DNA of 64,000 nt from Aliibacillus thermotolerans. GTDB taxonomy: Bacteria > Bacillota > Bacilli > Bacillales > Marinococcaceae. The translations under genes and the position numbers were made by a program. This document shows, piece by piece, positions 44,479 to 53,968 of the stretch. The notes beneath the pieces are model-generated. The model worked only from the letters and a program-made list of their open reading frames with translations. It was not told the origin of the DNA and searched no databases. Positions within the stretch are counted from its first letter, which is position 1. The number at the start of each line of letters is the position of its first letter. The stretch lies in NCBI RefSeq assembly GCF_027853235.1, contig NZ_WKJG01000028.1, positions 159,705-223,704 of the forward strand, given 5' to 3'.

Positions 44479-45280
44479 ATCTCATCACACCGACCGGATC
44501 CACGTACTTCCCTTCTTCCATGAGCGCCAAAGAGAATCGGATGTTTCCGGTTTCCTCTTCGCTTCCTTTTCCAAGCACCGTCCCGGGAGCGATGTGATCA
44601 TATAATTTCACATCAATGGATTCCATGAGCCCGTACCATGCCTCTCCACCATCATAATGATCAATTCCAACCGCTAAATCCCACTCTTCGTGTGGACCGG
44701 CATGAATCACTACACCACCTTTTAACGCCACGACCGCATCGTCTTCTCCGGTTTCAAATATAATTCCTTTTCCATTTTCAGAAAACGATTCTGTCACTGT
44801 CGCATTCACAGGAATGGACATTCCTGTCGAAGAGTCTGAAGAGGTGACTTCCCTTTCCATCGAAGTTTCAAATGGTAAAAATGCAAGGGGACTGCCAAAA
44901 TGCTCTTCATACCACTTGGTCGCCGTCGCAAAGGAAAATTCTTCTTCAAAAGCAGTTTCGATATATCCTCTCGCTCCTTCCAAAGCCGGATGAGGGGATT
45001 GAAACAAAATAAGAACTAATAGAAATAATGTGGCGGCGAGAAAGCTTTGGATGACCAAACCACCACCGCTTTTTTGCTTGTCCGCTTTTCTTCCTTCCTT
45101 TTCTTGCTGTTGCCATACATAAAACTCGGGTTCATGATACGGTGCATCCGGATGATGGGGATAATAATGATAAGATGGAGGAGATGCTTCCTGTTTTCTA
45201 CGTTCCCTTTGATACGTATCATATCGTCTTTTTCGTTTTTGATATAATTTTTTGCGAACTTTTTGAATGTCTTTTGACAC
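44471..45280 (-). CDS. spoIVFA: SpoIVFA, inhibitor of SpoIVFB
   Basis: A 269-residue membrane-anchored protein. A basic, Lys/Arg-rich cytoplasmic N-terminus (about 1-80) is followed by one membrane helix (about 85-105) and a C-terminal M23/LytM-like domain that has lost the metal ligands (VVIHAGPHEEWDLAVGIDHYDGGEAWYG in parts). SpoIVFA holds SpoIVFB inactive until SpoIVB cleaves it. Translationally coupled to spoIVFB. Confidence 0.9.
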   Translation of the reverse strand: MSKDIQKVRKKLYQKRKRRYDTYQRERRKQEASPPSYHYYPHHPDAPYHEPEFYVWQQQEKEGRKADKQKSGGGLVIQSFLAATLFLLVLILFQSPHPALEGARGYIETAFEEEFSFATATKWYEEHFGSPLAFLPFETSMEREVTSSDSSTGMSIPVNATVTESFSENGKGIIFETGEDDAVVALKGGVVIHAGPHEEWDLAVGIDHYDGGEAWYGLMESIDVKLYDHIAPGTVLGKGSEEETGNIRFSLALMEEGKYVDPVGVMRFD

Positions 45281-45647
45281 AATACGACGCCCCCCTTCAC
45301 GTACTAGCTTCCTAGAGGATGTATATGAAAGAGGGACAAGAAAGTATGACTACATTTTGTCTCTTGAAAAAGAGGAAGCGAACAGTGGGTCTTACTAAAA
45401 AATGATGGCTCCCTTTTTCATGCGGGACTTATTGATCTTACTTAAGATGTCCGTGCCCCCGTCTCGATTTCGATGACCTTTGATCTTTCCAACTGCTTGA
45501 TACATGCTAGAAGAGTCGACTCTTTATTGAGAAACTCTACGGAAGAAGGCATCCAATCGGTTTTCGTATATCTCAACACAAGTAAACTTCAAAAAAGCGT
45601 TTCATTCAAAACTCGAAGGAAAATCAGCCCGTTTCTGGAATAAACAG
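45281..45647. other. Intergenic region upstream of spoIVFA
   Basis: No gene and no recognised repeat; a mother-cell (sigma-E) promoter for spoIVFAB is expected here but was not identified with confidence. Confidence 0.35.
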
Positions 45648-45675
45648 AAAGATGACCCCTCCCTAGGTCATCTTT
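45648..45675 (-). terminator. Terminator overlapping the stop of the 70-aa gene
   Basis: A 10-bp stem (AAAGATGACC/GGTCATCTTT). The TAG stop at 45663-45665 lies in the loop, directly beside the stem. Confidence 0.7.
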
Positions 45676-45875
45676 TGTCCGATTATTTCGTCAATTTTTC
45701 GCTGTTTATGATTTTTTCTTTTTTCTCTTCGAACTCGTGCTTTTTCATACATAATTGTAATTTCAGTCGTATACTTGCGCCAATCTTTCTCTTCTCGGGC
45801 ATCATTGACTTTTTCTTTTAATTGCAACAATCTTTCTTTTTCTTCTTTCGATAAATAGTCATAATCGACCGTCAT
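45663..45875 (-). CDS. Small charged protein of unknown function, about 70 aa
   Basis: I do not recognise a family. The product is highly charged and helical (YLSKEEKERLLQLKEKVNDAREEKDW, then ARVRREKRKNHKQRKIDEIIGQ), probably a coiled-coil or RNA-binding protein. Three consecutive ATG codons follow CAGGAGGG; the third (45875) has the best spacing. A terminator sits on its stop codon, which supports a real, independently transcribed gene. Confidence 0.6.
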   Translation of the reverse strand: MTVDYDYLSKEEKERLLQLKEKVNDAREEKDWRKYTTEITIMYEKARVRREKRKNHKQRKIDEIIGQKMT

Positions 45876-45893
45876 CATCATCCCTCCTGACAA

Positions 45894-46205
45894 ATGAATG
45901 TGATTTACGAGACCTCTTCGACAGACAGCAGCACCATTTATCCATTTTTCTATCTTATCCTAAAAAGAAAACACGTATGCAAGTTCTCGTGATCCACACG
46001 CTTAGAATAGGAAATCATCACCATGAATTGGGAATAACTGACAATGACAGCGAGAGAAATGGGACAGGGAAGAAAAGAGTGTATATAAAAGAGGTATATG
46101 CCTTGCGTTTCTTTCATTGTATCATGAAGAACAAAGAAGGAAAATAAGTCTGCTTGTTAAGTGTACGTGAAGTTTTTTAACGTATGTTTTTCGCCAACAT
46201 AAAAA
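45894..46205. other. Intergenic region of about 310 bp
   Basis: Nothing recognisable is seen apart from the upstream region of the small charged protein gene. Confidence 0.3.
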
Positions 46206-46243
46206 ACTACCTCCTTGAAGCGTGTAAACACCTTGGAGGTAGT
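46206..46243 (-). terminator. Terminator after minD
   Basis: A 9-bp perfect stem (ACTACCTCC/GGAGGTAGT) is followed on the minus strand by TTTTTTATG, six bases past the minD stop. Confidence 0.82.
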
Positions 46244-46248
46244 AATAA

Positions 46249-47052
46249 TTATGAAGAAGATTTTAAACCGAACATGCTTTTTAATTTAGCAAAAAAACCT
46301 TTTTTCTCTTCCAAGGCCATCAATGGTACCGATTCTCCTAAAATACGGCGCGCAATATTCCGGTATCCAATCGAGGCGTGACTGTCTGGGTCCATCACTA
46401 TCGGTTGGCCTTGGTGCGCTGCTTTTAACACATTTTCATCATCTAAAATAATCCCTAATAAATCAATCGCAAGTAATTGGACGATATCATCGACGTCTAA
46501 CACGTCCCCTTCTTGTGCCAGTTTTGTCCGGACGCGATTGACAATTAATTTCGGGGATCCTATCTTTTCTTGCTCCAGTAATCCGACAATACGATCTGCA
46601 TCTCGCACTGACGATGTATCTGGTGTTGTGACAACGATCGCTTGGTCTGCTCCCGCTATTGCATTTTTAAATCCTTGTTCAATTCCGGCAGGACAGTCAA
46701 TGAATATGTAATCATATTCTGGTTTTAACTCTTCAACAATCGCCTTCATTTGTTCCGATGTCAGTGCTGATTTATCTTCCGTTTGAGCAGCAGGAAGTAA
46801 ATGAAGGCATTCGAAGCGTTTATCGCGAATAAGGGCTTGCTCTACGCGACACCTTCCTTCAGCTGCGTCCACGAGATCATAAATGATGCGATTCTCCAGA
46901 CCCATCACGACGTCTAAATTGCGCAATCCGATATCCGTATCTATCAGACAGACATGTTTTCCTTGTAAAGCAAGGGCAGTACCAATATTTGCAGAAGTAG
47001 TTGTTTTCCCGACGCCACCTTTTCCTGACGTAATTACGATAGCCTCTCCCAT
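46249..47052 (-). CDS. minD: Septum site-determining ATPase MinD
   Basis: A 267-residue deviant Walker A ATPase that recruits MinC to the membrane and blocks polar division. It starts at MGEAIVITSGKGGVGKTTTSANIG (read in parts) with AAGGAGG upstream; the frame is open 33 codons further without a site. DTDIGLRNLD, DCPAGIEQGF and a C-terminal amphipathic membrane-targeting helix (KKGFFAKLKSMFG) are visible. It follows minC as usual. Confidence 0.97.
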   Translation of the reverse strand: MGEAIVITSGKGGVGKTTTSANIGTALALQGKHVCLIDTDIGLRNLDVVMGLENRIIYDLVDAAEGRCRVEQALIRDKRFECLHLLPAAQTEDKSALTSEQMKAIVEELKPEYDYIFIDCPAGIEQGFKNAIAGADQAIVVTTPDTSSVRDADRIVGLLEQEKIGSPKLIVNRVRTKLAQEGDVLDVDDIVQLLAIDLLGIILDDENVLKAAHQGQPIVMDPDSHASIGYRNIARRILGESVPLMALEEKKGFFAKLKSMFGLKSSS

Positions 47053-47098
47053 GCATATCCTCCTTCCTAGCGAAAAACAGCGAAGCTCATTCGCTTCT

Positions 47099-47797
47099 TC
47101 AACTCGTACGACGAATAGATGGATAACGATGAAAATATCTTGCTTTTTCAAATGCTACTTCTTGTTGTTCTTCGTGTATGTATGCATATACAGGTTCATC
47201 AAACAAAGGTTCATCGGCATTTTCTTCTCTTTCATGGCGCTCCGGGGCATAAAAATAAACATCCGCAATGGAAATTTGTTTCGGCGTCATGACGGAAGCT
47301 GAGACAACTGCTTTTTGATACCCATCAATCCCCGCTCGCGCAATCCCTTTAAGCGTTCCTAAAACATAAATATTACCGGTTGCTTCAATCACTCCCCCAG
47401 GGTTTACATCTCCAAGTAACAACACGTCTCCTTTGACGGATATGACTTGACCCGAGCGAATAATTTGTTTCATCGTAGTAAGGGATGACTCTTCCAATTC
47501 TTTCTTTACGTCTTCGCGACTCATTACTTCACTGTGAAAAGAACCAACTCGAATCGTCTTCGTATCTTCAATAATCATACGAATATCTTCTTCTTGATCC
47601 TTGTTAAAATAGCGATAACCACCATCGACATTGACGACGACTTCCGGACCGTTTCCAAACAGATGCTGATCCCGGGTCATTTTCTCTTTTAATTCTGACT
47701 TCAAATCATCAAAGGAACATTGATCGTCTAAAAGAATCGTTAACCCATCCTTCGTTCCTTTAATTGTGACTAAGCTTTTGGAGGATCCCGTTTTCAT
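47099..47797 (-). CDS. minC: Septum site-determining protein MinC
   Basis: A 232-residue FtsZ-assembly inhibitor. The N domain (about 5-85) is followed by the C-terminal beta-helix domain with IRSGQVISVKGDVLLLGDVNPGGVI and GNIYVLGTLKGIARAG, diagnostic for MinC. ATG 47797 is chosen with GAGGTGAAAGG upstream. The C-terminus has a tail of about 30 residues rich in Glu (HEREENADEPLFDEP) beyond the beta-helix. Confidence 0.95.
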   Translation of the reverse strand: MKTGSSKSLVTIKGTKDGLTILLDDQCSFDDLKSELKEKMTRDQHLFGNGPEVVVNVDGGYRYFNKDQEEDIRMIIEDTKTIRVGSFHSEVMSREDVKKELEESSLTTMKQIIRSGQVISVKGDVLLLGDVNPGGVIEATGNIYVLGTLKGIARAGIDGYQKAVVSASVMTPKQISIADVYFYAPERHEREENADEPLFDEPVYAYIHEEQQEVAFEKARYFHRYPSIRRTS

Positions 47798-47914
47798 GCC
47801 TTTCACCTCTTCGTGATGCAAATGTCCGACTATCCATCTTTCTATATCCATTCCACAAAAAATAAGATAAATCCTTCTATTTTTTAAAGAAACGGGAAGC
47901 GTTCGACAACAGGA

Positions 47915-48439
47915 TCATCGTTGTTCTAACTCTTCATACGTCTCTAACTTTTGGAATAATAACCTTGCTGGATACAAAAGCACGATGGCCACCACTCCAT
48001 TTAGTATCCAAGACGGAAGAAGACGCATCACAAAAAATTGTTCAAAATAAATATCTGTATAATCAATTAAATAATATAACCCATATGTCAGCCACTCAAA
48101 AATAAAGATTGCACAGAAAACAATTAGCATTTGCCACCAATTACTGTGACGAACCGCCGGTATCGTAAAGGAACTAATATAAGCCGTTAAGCCAAAACTG
48201 AACATGTACACACCAATTAATTCATTATAGACAAAATCATATAACACACCGACGAGGACGCCAAACATAATCCCTGAGCCAGCTCCACGATAAATCGCAA
48301 TCAAAACAACCGCAATTAATGTAAAACGTGGAACGAGAACTACCCCATTATCCAGGTGAAAAGGAATGAAAATTTGAAACCATGTACCTTCTATGATGAA
48401 TAACAGAAAAAGTAGGAAAGGAAGAACAAAACGAATCAT
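47915..48439 (-). CDS. mreD: Rod shape-determining protein MreD
   Basis: A 174-residue membrane protein with five to six hydrophobic segments, part of the elongasome that links MreB to wall synthesis. The segments VVLVPRFTLIAVVLIAIYRG and GMFGVLVGVLYDFVY-like GIMFGVLVGVLYDFVYNELIGVYMFSFGL (in parts) fit the family. The start overlaps the mreC stop by four bases. Confidence 0.92.
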   Translation of the reverse strand: MIRFVLPFLLFLLFIIEGTWFQIFIPFHLDNGVVLVPRFTLIAVVLIAIYRGAGSGIMFGVLVGVLYDFVYNELIGVYMFSFGLTAYISSFTIPAVRHSNWWQMLIVFCAIFIFEWLTYGLYYLIDYTDIYFEQFFVMRLLPSWILNGVVAIVLLYPARLLFQKLETYEELEQR

Positions 48440-49338
48440 GATGTACCTCCGTCCTCTTCCTCTTCATCCTCTTTTTCCGGAAGTAATAATTCATCAAGAT
48501 TGGCACTCGTTCTTTCAATGACATTTACTTGTTCGATGTGATAAAAATCCGCAGCCGGTTTTACAAGGGCATTGTACGTTAAGCCAAACTCATCCGGTTC
48601 AATCTCAACAATTTCCCCAATGGCAAGACCACGTGGGAATATTCCTCCAAGCCCCGAGGTCATCACCAGTTGCCCTTCTTCTATCGTGCGAGATGATTCA
48701 ATTTTTCTTAACATGAGTCCTTCTCGTTCCTCGTCCCAACCTTCTATAAAGGCATACACCGGCTCGTCATTGGTGACAACCATTGCAGATACCCGGTTTG
48801 TCCGACTACTATCAGACAAGAGCTGCACCGTCGAAGTGAATTCAGAAACAGAATCAATTTTACCAATAAGCCCTTCGGAAGTAACGACCGCCATATTTTT
48901 TTCAATTCCGTTTCTCTCGCCCACATTTAAGCCGATTGTTTCCGTCCAATGATCAGGCGAACGATGGATGACAAGGGCAGTTCGCATCACATAATCAGAC
49001 AAGCTTTCTTCTACCTCAATCATGCTTTTTAACGTTTTATTCTCTTCCTTTACACTCGCAAGCTCTGCCGAAATCGCCGCATATTCATCAAGACGGGATT
49101 TTAATAATTTGTTTTCTTCATATACATTCAGTAAATCCTCAATGTCCTCAAAGAAACCCGCGACAACATGTGCGGGCCGACTAAAAATCGATTGCACAAT
49201 TCCGGAAGTATCTCGGACGAACTTTTCCGGAAAAGTAATCGCATCCCTTTCTCTCATTGAAAAGCCTAGGAGCGCTACGAGCACGATAATACTCACCATC
49301 AATAAAATGAGACGTTTATTGGAAAAAAAATGTGGCAT
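48436..49338 (-). CDS. mreC: Rod shape-determining protein MreC
   Basis: A 300-residue elongasome scaffold. One N-terminal membrane helix (about 8-26), an extracytoplasmic coiled-coil (about 65-110, EENKLLKSRLDEYAAISAELASVKEENKTL in parts) and the beta-rich MreC core (VVTSEGLIGKIDSVSEFTSTVQLLSD; TSGLGGIFPRGLAIGEIV) are visible. The C-terminus is acidic. It lies between mreB and mreD in the standard order. Confidence 0.95.
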   Translation of the reverse strand: MPHFFSNKRLILLMVSIIVLVALLGFSMRERDAITFPEKFVRDTSGIVQSIFSRPAHVVAGFFEDIEDLLNVYEENKLLKSRLDEYAAISAELASVKEENKTLKSMIEVEESLSDYVMRTALVIHRSPDHWTETIGLNVGERNGIEKNMAVVTSEGLIGKIDSVSEFTSTVQLLSDSSRTNRVSAMVVTNDEPVYAFIEGWDEEREGLMLRKIESSRTIEEGQLVMTSGLGGIFPRGLAIGEIVEIEPDEFGLTYNALVKPAADFYHIEQVNVIERTSANLDELLLPEKEDEEEEDGGTS

Positions 49339-49350
49339 AATATCGACCTA

Positions 49351-50394
49351 CTATTGGACATTCCGGCTAGATCGAGCAGTTATCCCTGCTTTTGAACGAA
49401 ACAGATGCAAATTCTCGAGCGCTCGACCTGTTCCCAGTGCCACACAATCGAGCGGGTTTTCTGCTGTTAAAACGGGCATGTTCGTCTCATCGCTCAATAC
49501 TTTATCCATATGCCGCAAAAGCGCTCCGCCACCTGTTAACACAATGCCTCGATCCATAATATCCGCCGCAAGTTCTGGTGGTGTTTTTTCGAGTGTATTC
49601 TTTACCGTTTCAATAATCGTATCCACGGTGTCTTTTAAAGCTCCGGTAATCTCTTGTGAAGATACGGAAATCGTTTTCGGTAAACCACTGATTAAATCCC
49701 GACCTCTAATTTCCAATTCTCCGACATCATCTGATTCATCAGCGGAGCCAATTTCCATTTTTAAAGTTTCAGCGGTCCGCTCCCCGATCATAAGACTATA
49801 TGTCTTTTTAATATATTGAATAATGGCATCATCCATTTCATCACCGGCAACGCGAATGGATTGACTCGTGACAATTCCGCCGAGAGAAATAACAGCAACT
49901 TCCGTTGTCCCCCCGCCGATATCAACTACCATACTTCCGGTCGGTTCCCATACTGGCAAATCAGCCCCAATGGCTGCAGCAAAAGGTTCTTCGATCGTGT
50001 ACGCTTCTTTTGCTCCTGCTTGTCTTGTTGCATCTTCTACTGCCCGCTTTTCCACCGCGGTAATTCCCGACGGAACACACACCATCACATTTGGTTTGCG
50101 GGTAAAAATCGCGCGGGATTTTTGCGCCTGTTGAATAAAATGTTTCATCATCGTTGCGGTTGTCTCAAAATCGGCGATGACCCCATCTTTCATCGGACGG
50201 ACGGCAATAATATTTCCTGGTGTTCTTCCGATCATATTTTTTGCATCATTTCCAACGGCTTCAATGGTACCGGTGTCTGTTCGCATAGCAACAACCGATG
50301 GCTCCCGTACGACGACACCTTTTCCCTTCACGTATACGAGCGTATTCGCCGTACCCAAGTCAATTCCCAAGTCTTTTGAAAAACCACCAAACAT
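49351..50394 (-). CDS. mreB: Rod shape-determining actin homologue MreB
   Basis: A 347-residue actin-like ATPase. The phosphate-1 motif [17 protein letters not shown], the phosphate-2 motif [19 protein letters not shown] and the adenosine motif [11 protein letters not shown] are all intact. MreB polymers guide lateral wall synthesis. It is upstream of mreC-mreD in one unit, and a gap of about 270 bases separates it from radC. Confidence 0.97.
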   Translation of the reverse strand: MFGGFSKDLGIDLGTANTLVYVKGKGVVVREPSVVAMRTDTGTIEAVGNDAKNMIGRTPGNIIAVRPMKDGVIADFETTATMMKHFIQQAQKSRAIFTRKPNVMVCVPSGITAVEKRAVEDATRQAGAKEAYTIEEPFAAAIGADLPVWEPTGSMVVDIGGGTTEVAVISLGGIVTSQSIRVAGDEMDDAIIQYIKKTYSLMIGERTAETLKMEIGSADESDDVGELEIRGRDLISGLPKTISVSSQEITGALKDTVDTIIETVKNTLEKTPPELAADIMDRGIVLTGGGALLRHMDKVLSDETNMPVLTAENPLDCVALGTGRALENLHLFRSKAGITARSSRNVQ

Positions 50395-50666
50395 CTATGT
50401 ATCTCCCTTCATCCTTCAATTGTCCATCCTAATCTATCGTTTACTTCTATTATCTATATTTTTTATCGTCATTCTTATTTTTTCTTGCCAAATGTCACAT
50501 ATACATACTTAAACTATATTATACTGAAAAACAATTGAAAAACATAGCCTTCCACTTATTTTAATTCATTCCATCTTGCGCCTCTTGAGTTTCATCATGA
50601 TATGGAACTTTGTCATTATAAAGAAAATCACTCGATTCTTCAAGGGAAGAAAGACGCTTTTTCTGT

Positions 50667-51353
50667 TTACATGTATCCTTTTTCTTTCAAACTTAAAAAC
50701 TTGTGATCGCCAATAATAACATGATCAAGGACTTCAATTCCCAGTATTCGTCCACATTCAGATAATCTTTTCGTAACTTCAATATCTTCTGGACTCGGTG
50801 AAGGATCTCCGGAAGGGTGATTATGAAGGCATATGACGGAGGCAGCGGAACGGCGGAGCGCTTCTTTGAACAATTCTCTCGGATGAACGATGCTGGAATT
50901 GAGGCTTCCGATGAAAAGTGTTTGTCGGTGAATCACTTCATTTTTAACATTCAGACACAAAACGACAAAATGTTCCTGCGTATAAAAACGCATTTCTTCC
51001 ATCACAAAAGCTGCGACATCTTCCGGAGAACGGATGGCATAGCGTTCCCTTTCTCGAAAGGTATAAATACGACGCCCTAGTTCTAAAGCAGCCTGTAATT
51101 CGGAAGCTTTCGCTTGTCCGATTCCTTTCAATGTCAGCAATTCTTCGATGGTTGCTTCTTTTAATAAGCGCAATCCATCAAAATGCAACAGTACTCGTTG
51201 CGCAATCTCCAAAACAGACTCATCTTTCGTTCCCGTTCGTAATAAAATCGCCAGCAGTTCTTGATTGGATAATTGCTGAGGCCCTTCTCGGATCATTTTT
51301 TCCCGTGGACGTTCGCTTACCGGAAAATCTTTTAACATCAATGATTGGGACAT
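50667..51353 (-). CDS. radC: RadC/JAB-domain DNA repair-associated protein
   Basis: A 228-residue protein with an N-terminal helix-hairpin-helix (LTLKGIGQAKASELQAALELGRR) and a C-terminal JAB/MPN metalloprotease-like domain with the HNHPSGDPSPSPED metal motif. RadC is now thought not to be a primary repair protein; its exact job is open. Standard neighbour of mreB and maf. Confidence 0.94.
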   Translation of the reverse strand: MSQSLMLKDFPVSERPREKMIREGPQQLSNQELLAILLRTGTKDESVLEIAQRVLLHFDGLRLLKEATIEELLTLKGIGQAKASELQAALELGRRIYTFRERERYAIRSPEDVAAFVMEEMRFYTQEHFVVLCLNVKNEVIHRQTLFIGSLNSSIVHPRELFKEALRRSAASVICLHNHPSGDPSPSPEDIEVTKRLSECGRILGIEVLDHVIIGDHKFLSLKEKGYM

Positions 51354-51365
51354 TTTTTTCCTCCT

Positions 51366-51953
51366 TCACTTTTGCGAAGATGTAAAAGAAGGAACGATAG
51401 AGAAGTGATGGAGCTCTCGGTATACACGGGATAATGGTAAACCGACAACATTGTAATAGTCCCCTTCTATTTTCCTCACAAACAGCGCACCGAATCCTTG
51501 AATGCCATAACTTCCGGCTTTATCATACGGCTCTTCAGTTTCCAAGTAACTAGCAATGAGAGAGGGAGAGAGAGGATAAAAATGAACCGTTGTTTTTTCT
51601 ATCCATACTTTTTCTTTTTGAGAAGAGCAAATGGCCACAGCCGTGTACACGTCGTGACGACTTCCTGACAATCGCTCTAACATTTCTTTAGCTTCCATTG
51701 AATGAGAGGGCTTACCAAGGATTTGGTTTTCTTTTACAACAACTGTGTCGGCGGAAAGAACGACACGATCCGGGAAACGTTCGTACACGTTTTTTCCTTT
51801 TTTATAAGCCAGCTGTTTCACTGCATCAGGAGAAAAATGTGAGGATCGGAAGGTTTCTTCTACATGTGAAGGTTGTACGTCAAAGGAATATCCCGCACGT
51901 AAGAGAAGTTCTTTTCGTCTTGGTGACGTTGAAGCTAATATGAAAGAAGGCAT
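51366..51953 (-). CDS. maf: Maf nucleotide pyrophosphatase
   Basis: A 195-residue Maf/Ham1-fold house-cleaning pyrophosphatase that hydrolyses non-canonical or modified nucleoside triphosphates and affects septation. The N-terminal ILASTSPRRKELLLRAG, central VLSADTVVVKENQILGKP, and GSRHDVYTAVAI are diagnostic. Located between spoIIB and radC, as in B. subtilis. Confidence 0.95.
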   Translation of the reverse strand: MPSFILASTSPRRKELLLRAGYSFDVQPSHVEETFRSSHFSPDAVKQLAYKKGKNVYERFPDRVVLSADTVVVKENQILGKPSHSMEAKEMLERLSGSRHDVYTAVAICSSQKEKVWIEKTTVHFYPLSPSLIASYLETEEPYDKAGSYGIQGFGALFVRKIEGDYYNVVGLPLSRVYRELHHFSIVPSFTSSQK

Positions 51954-52177
51954 GAAGAGGAGACCACCTTTCCAATAATATTTATGTATTATTGTACTAG
52001 GTGTATCCTCATATTACCAAATCCGGATGGAAGAAACAACGGTATTTCATTCAGCTGAAGTGGATCACTTTCTACAGAATACGTCGCTAATGATTTCAAA
52101 AGTCCGTTAAGCTTCTAAGCTTTTAAATTTGGCGAAGTTCGACAGGTCAATAATAGATTTTTTATATCCATAAGATT

Positions 52178-53056
52178 CTATTCTTCTTTTTCTGCTGCGA
52201 TTTCATATACCGTTTCTTCAAAATGAAGGATTGCTTCCATGATCCATTCTTTCGTTACGCTTGACATGTCATTCTCTGACGTGATTTGTTTTTCTATTTC
52301 GATAAGAGCATTTCTTAGATTATTTAAAGAGGAGTTTTCTTTTTCGGCCCATTGTGCTGTGTCTTCAATGATTGTTTGCAACGTTTCTATCCCTCTTTCT
52401 TCCTCTCGTTCATTCGTCAAATGAATAATTATCTCTTCAATCTCTTTTAGCAACGCTTTCGTTTCGTCTTCATCCACCGACTGTATGCGTGAAATTGTCC
52501 GCGTTTTTTCGTAGACATCTATTCCTTCTTCTTCATAGAATTGAAGATTTTCCTGCGAACTTTCTTGGTCAAAAGTCATGTTTGTAAATAAATAATAGTA
52601 GTCACCGTCATGCGTAAGCAGAGCTGGGTATCCTTGATTTCGTAATCTATCCTGCATTTCCGTTCCTTTTTCCTGTGAAGTAAACGCACCGGCTTGAATA
52701 ATATAAAGGGTGTGCGTATCAGCGAAGTCGGCAAGTACTGCTACATTCTCTTCTTCATAACCGGCATTTACGGGTGGTTCACTTTCCGTAAACAAATGCA
52801 TCGTGAAAAAGCCAAATAATAAACCGACGGCTGTTGCTCCTCCTGTGATAGATAAAAAAGAAAGAAAGAGAGGACGCTTTCTTTGCTTTTGATTGTCCAA
52901 AAACGTAGCTGATTTCCTTTTTTTCTCTATTATTTTTTTTAATTGATGAGTGGATGTGTGCTCCGTAGAGGTGTGGTTGATGGGCTTGTCTTCTTTTTCT
53001 CGGTCCATCTCTTTTCCATTCAATTTAAAAGAGACACGGTGCTTGTCTTCTTTCAC
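52178..53056 (-). CDS. spoIIB: SpoIIB-like SPOR-domain protein
   Basis: A 292-residue protein: charged cytoplasmic N-terminus, one membrane helix (about 63-86, LSITGGATAVGLLFGFFTM), then an SPOR-like peptidoglycan-binding domain (about 110-190, DTHTLYIIQAGAFTSQEKG; YPALLTHDGDYYYLF) and a helical C-terminus rich in Glu. SpoIIB localises to the septum during engulfment. Position between comC and maf matches the B. subtilis order; sequence divergence is normal for this protein. Confidence 0.82.
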   Translation of the reverse strand: MKEDKHRVSFKLNGKEMDREKEDKPINHTSTEHTSTHQLKKIIEKKRKSATFLDNQKQRKRPLFLSFLSITGGATAVGLLFGFFTMHLFTESEPPVNAGYEEENVAVLADFADTHTLYIIQAGAFTSQEKGTEMQDRLRNQGYPALLTHDGDYYYLFTNMTFDQESSQENLQFYEEEGIDVYEKTRTISRIQSVDEDETKALLKEIEEIIIHLTNEREEERGIETLQTIIEDTAQWAEKENSSLNNLRNALIEIEKQITSENDMSSVTKEWIMEAILHFEETVYEIAAEKEE

Positions 53057-53113
53057 AATCTCCCTCCTCCAAACCTAGTCGTACAAGTACCGTAGCATAA
53101 GAAGTATGAAAAA

Positions 53114-53138
53114 GAACGAGACTCTTGTCGCCTCGTTC
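53114..53138 (-). terminator. Terminator after comC
   Basis: A 7-bp stem (GAACGAG/CTCGTTC) followed by TTTTTC on the minus strand lies 18 bases past the comC stop. Confidence 0.75.
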
Positions 53139-53155
53139 GTGAAAAGTTTGTCTGC

Positions 53156-53917
53156 TTATGTAAGGAAACTAAGATACCACGCAACTATTTCTTCCCCAAA
53201 AAATAACGTGAGGACACTCCCGATTGCAATTGCTGGACCAAAGGGCATCGGTGACTTTCGCTTTACTTTTCCAATGAGCAGTCCAATTCCACCGATCACT
53301 GCCCCAACAAAAACAGAGAAAAAGAAAGCGAGTAACACGTCTTGCCAACCAAAATACATGCCTAGAACCGCAAACAGCTTAATGTCCCCTCCCCCCATTC
53401 CTCCTTTACTGACAATGGCGATGATGAGCAATAGAGAAAAGCCAACCGCAGCTCCAACAAACACATCCCACCAAGGATGAAGAGGAGCGATTGTCAATCG
53501 GAACAGAAAAATGATCGTACCGAAAAATAAAAGAATTTTATTGGGAATGAGCATCGTAGATAAGTCACTTACCGTGATAATGACAAGTAATGAAACGAAA
53601 ATCCAAGCTACTATGACTTCTGTCGACCAACCGAAGACAAGCCATACGCCAACATATAAACAGGCTGTCACCAGCTCAATCGTTGGGTACAGGGGAGAAA
53701 CTCGCGCTTCGCATGTTCTGCATTTCCCGCGTAAAAAAATATAAGATACAACAGGGATTAAATCTATGCCAGTTAAAGTGCGCTTACAAGACGGACAGTG
53801 TGAACGAGGGGCAATGATAGATTGTCCATTCGGCACTCGGAGACCGACAACATTAAAAAATGAACCGAAGACAAGACCGATGAGAAAAACATACATGACA
53901 ATCAATCCATCTATCAT
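53156..53917 (-). CDS. comC: Prepilin peptidase ComC (A24 family)
   Basis: A 253-residue bifunctional leader peptidase/N-methyltransferase that processes competence pseudopilins. The N-terminal FGSFFNVVGLRVP, the zinc-binding CPSCKR and CRTCEA pairs, the first catalytic Asp in VSDLSTMLIPNK and the second in GMGGGDIKLFAVLGMY are intact, with about eight membrane segments. It heads the spoIIB-maf-radC block. folC, its usual upstream neighbour, is replaced by CotH-kinase genes. Confidence 0.95.
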   Translation of the reverse strand: MIDGLIVMYVFLIGLVFGSFFNVVGLRVPNGQSIIAPRSHCPSCKRTLTGIDLIPVVSYIFLRGKCRTCEARVSPLYPTIELVTACLYVGVWLVFGWSTEVIVAWIFVSLLVIITVSDLSTMLIPNKILLFFGTIIFLFRLTIAPLHPWWDVFVGAAVGFSLLLIIAIVSKGGMGGGDIKLFAVLGMYFGWQDVLLAFFFSVFVGAVIGGIGLLIGKVKRKSPMPFGPAIAIGSVLTLFFGEEIVAWYLSFLT

Positions 53918-53968
53918 TTTTTCGTTCCTTTCTTATTGCGTAGTTAGTGAGTGGTTTAGCCCCTCTTT

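Noticed and set aside
52178-53056. Reading the SPOR protein as a SpoIID/LytB-type protein
   Set aside because: There is no amidase-enhancer motif; the single membrane helix, SPOR-like domain and position next to comC and maf fit SpoIIB.
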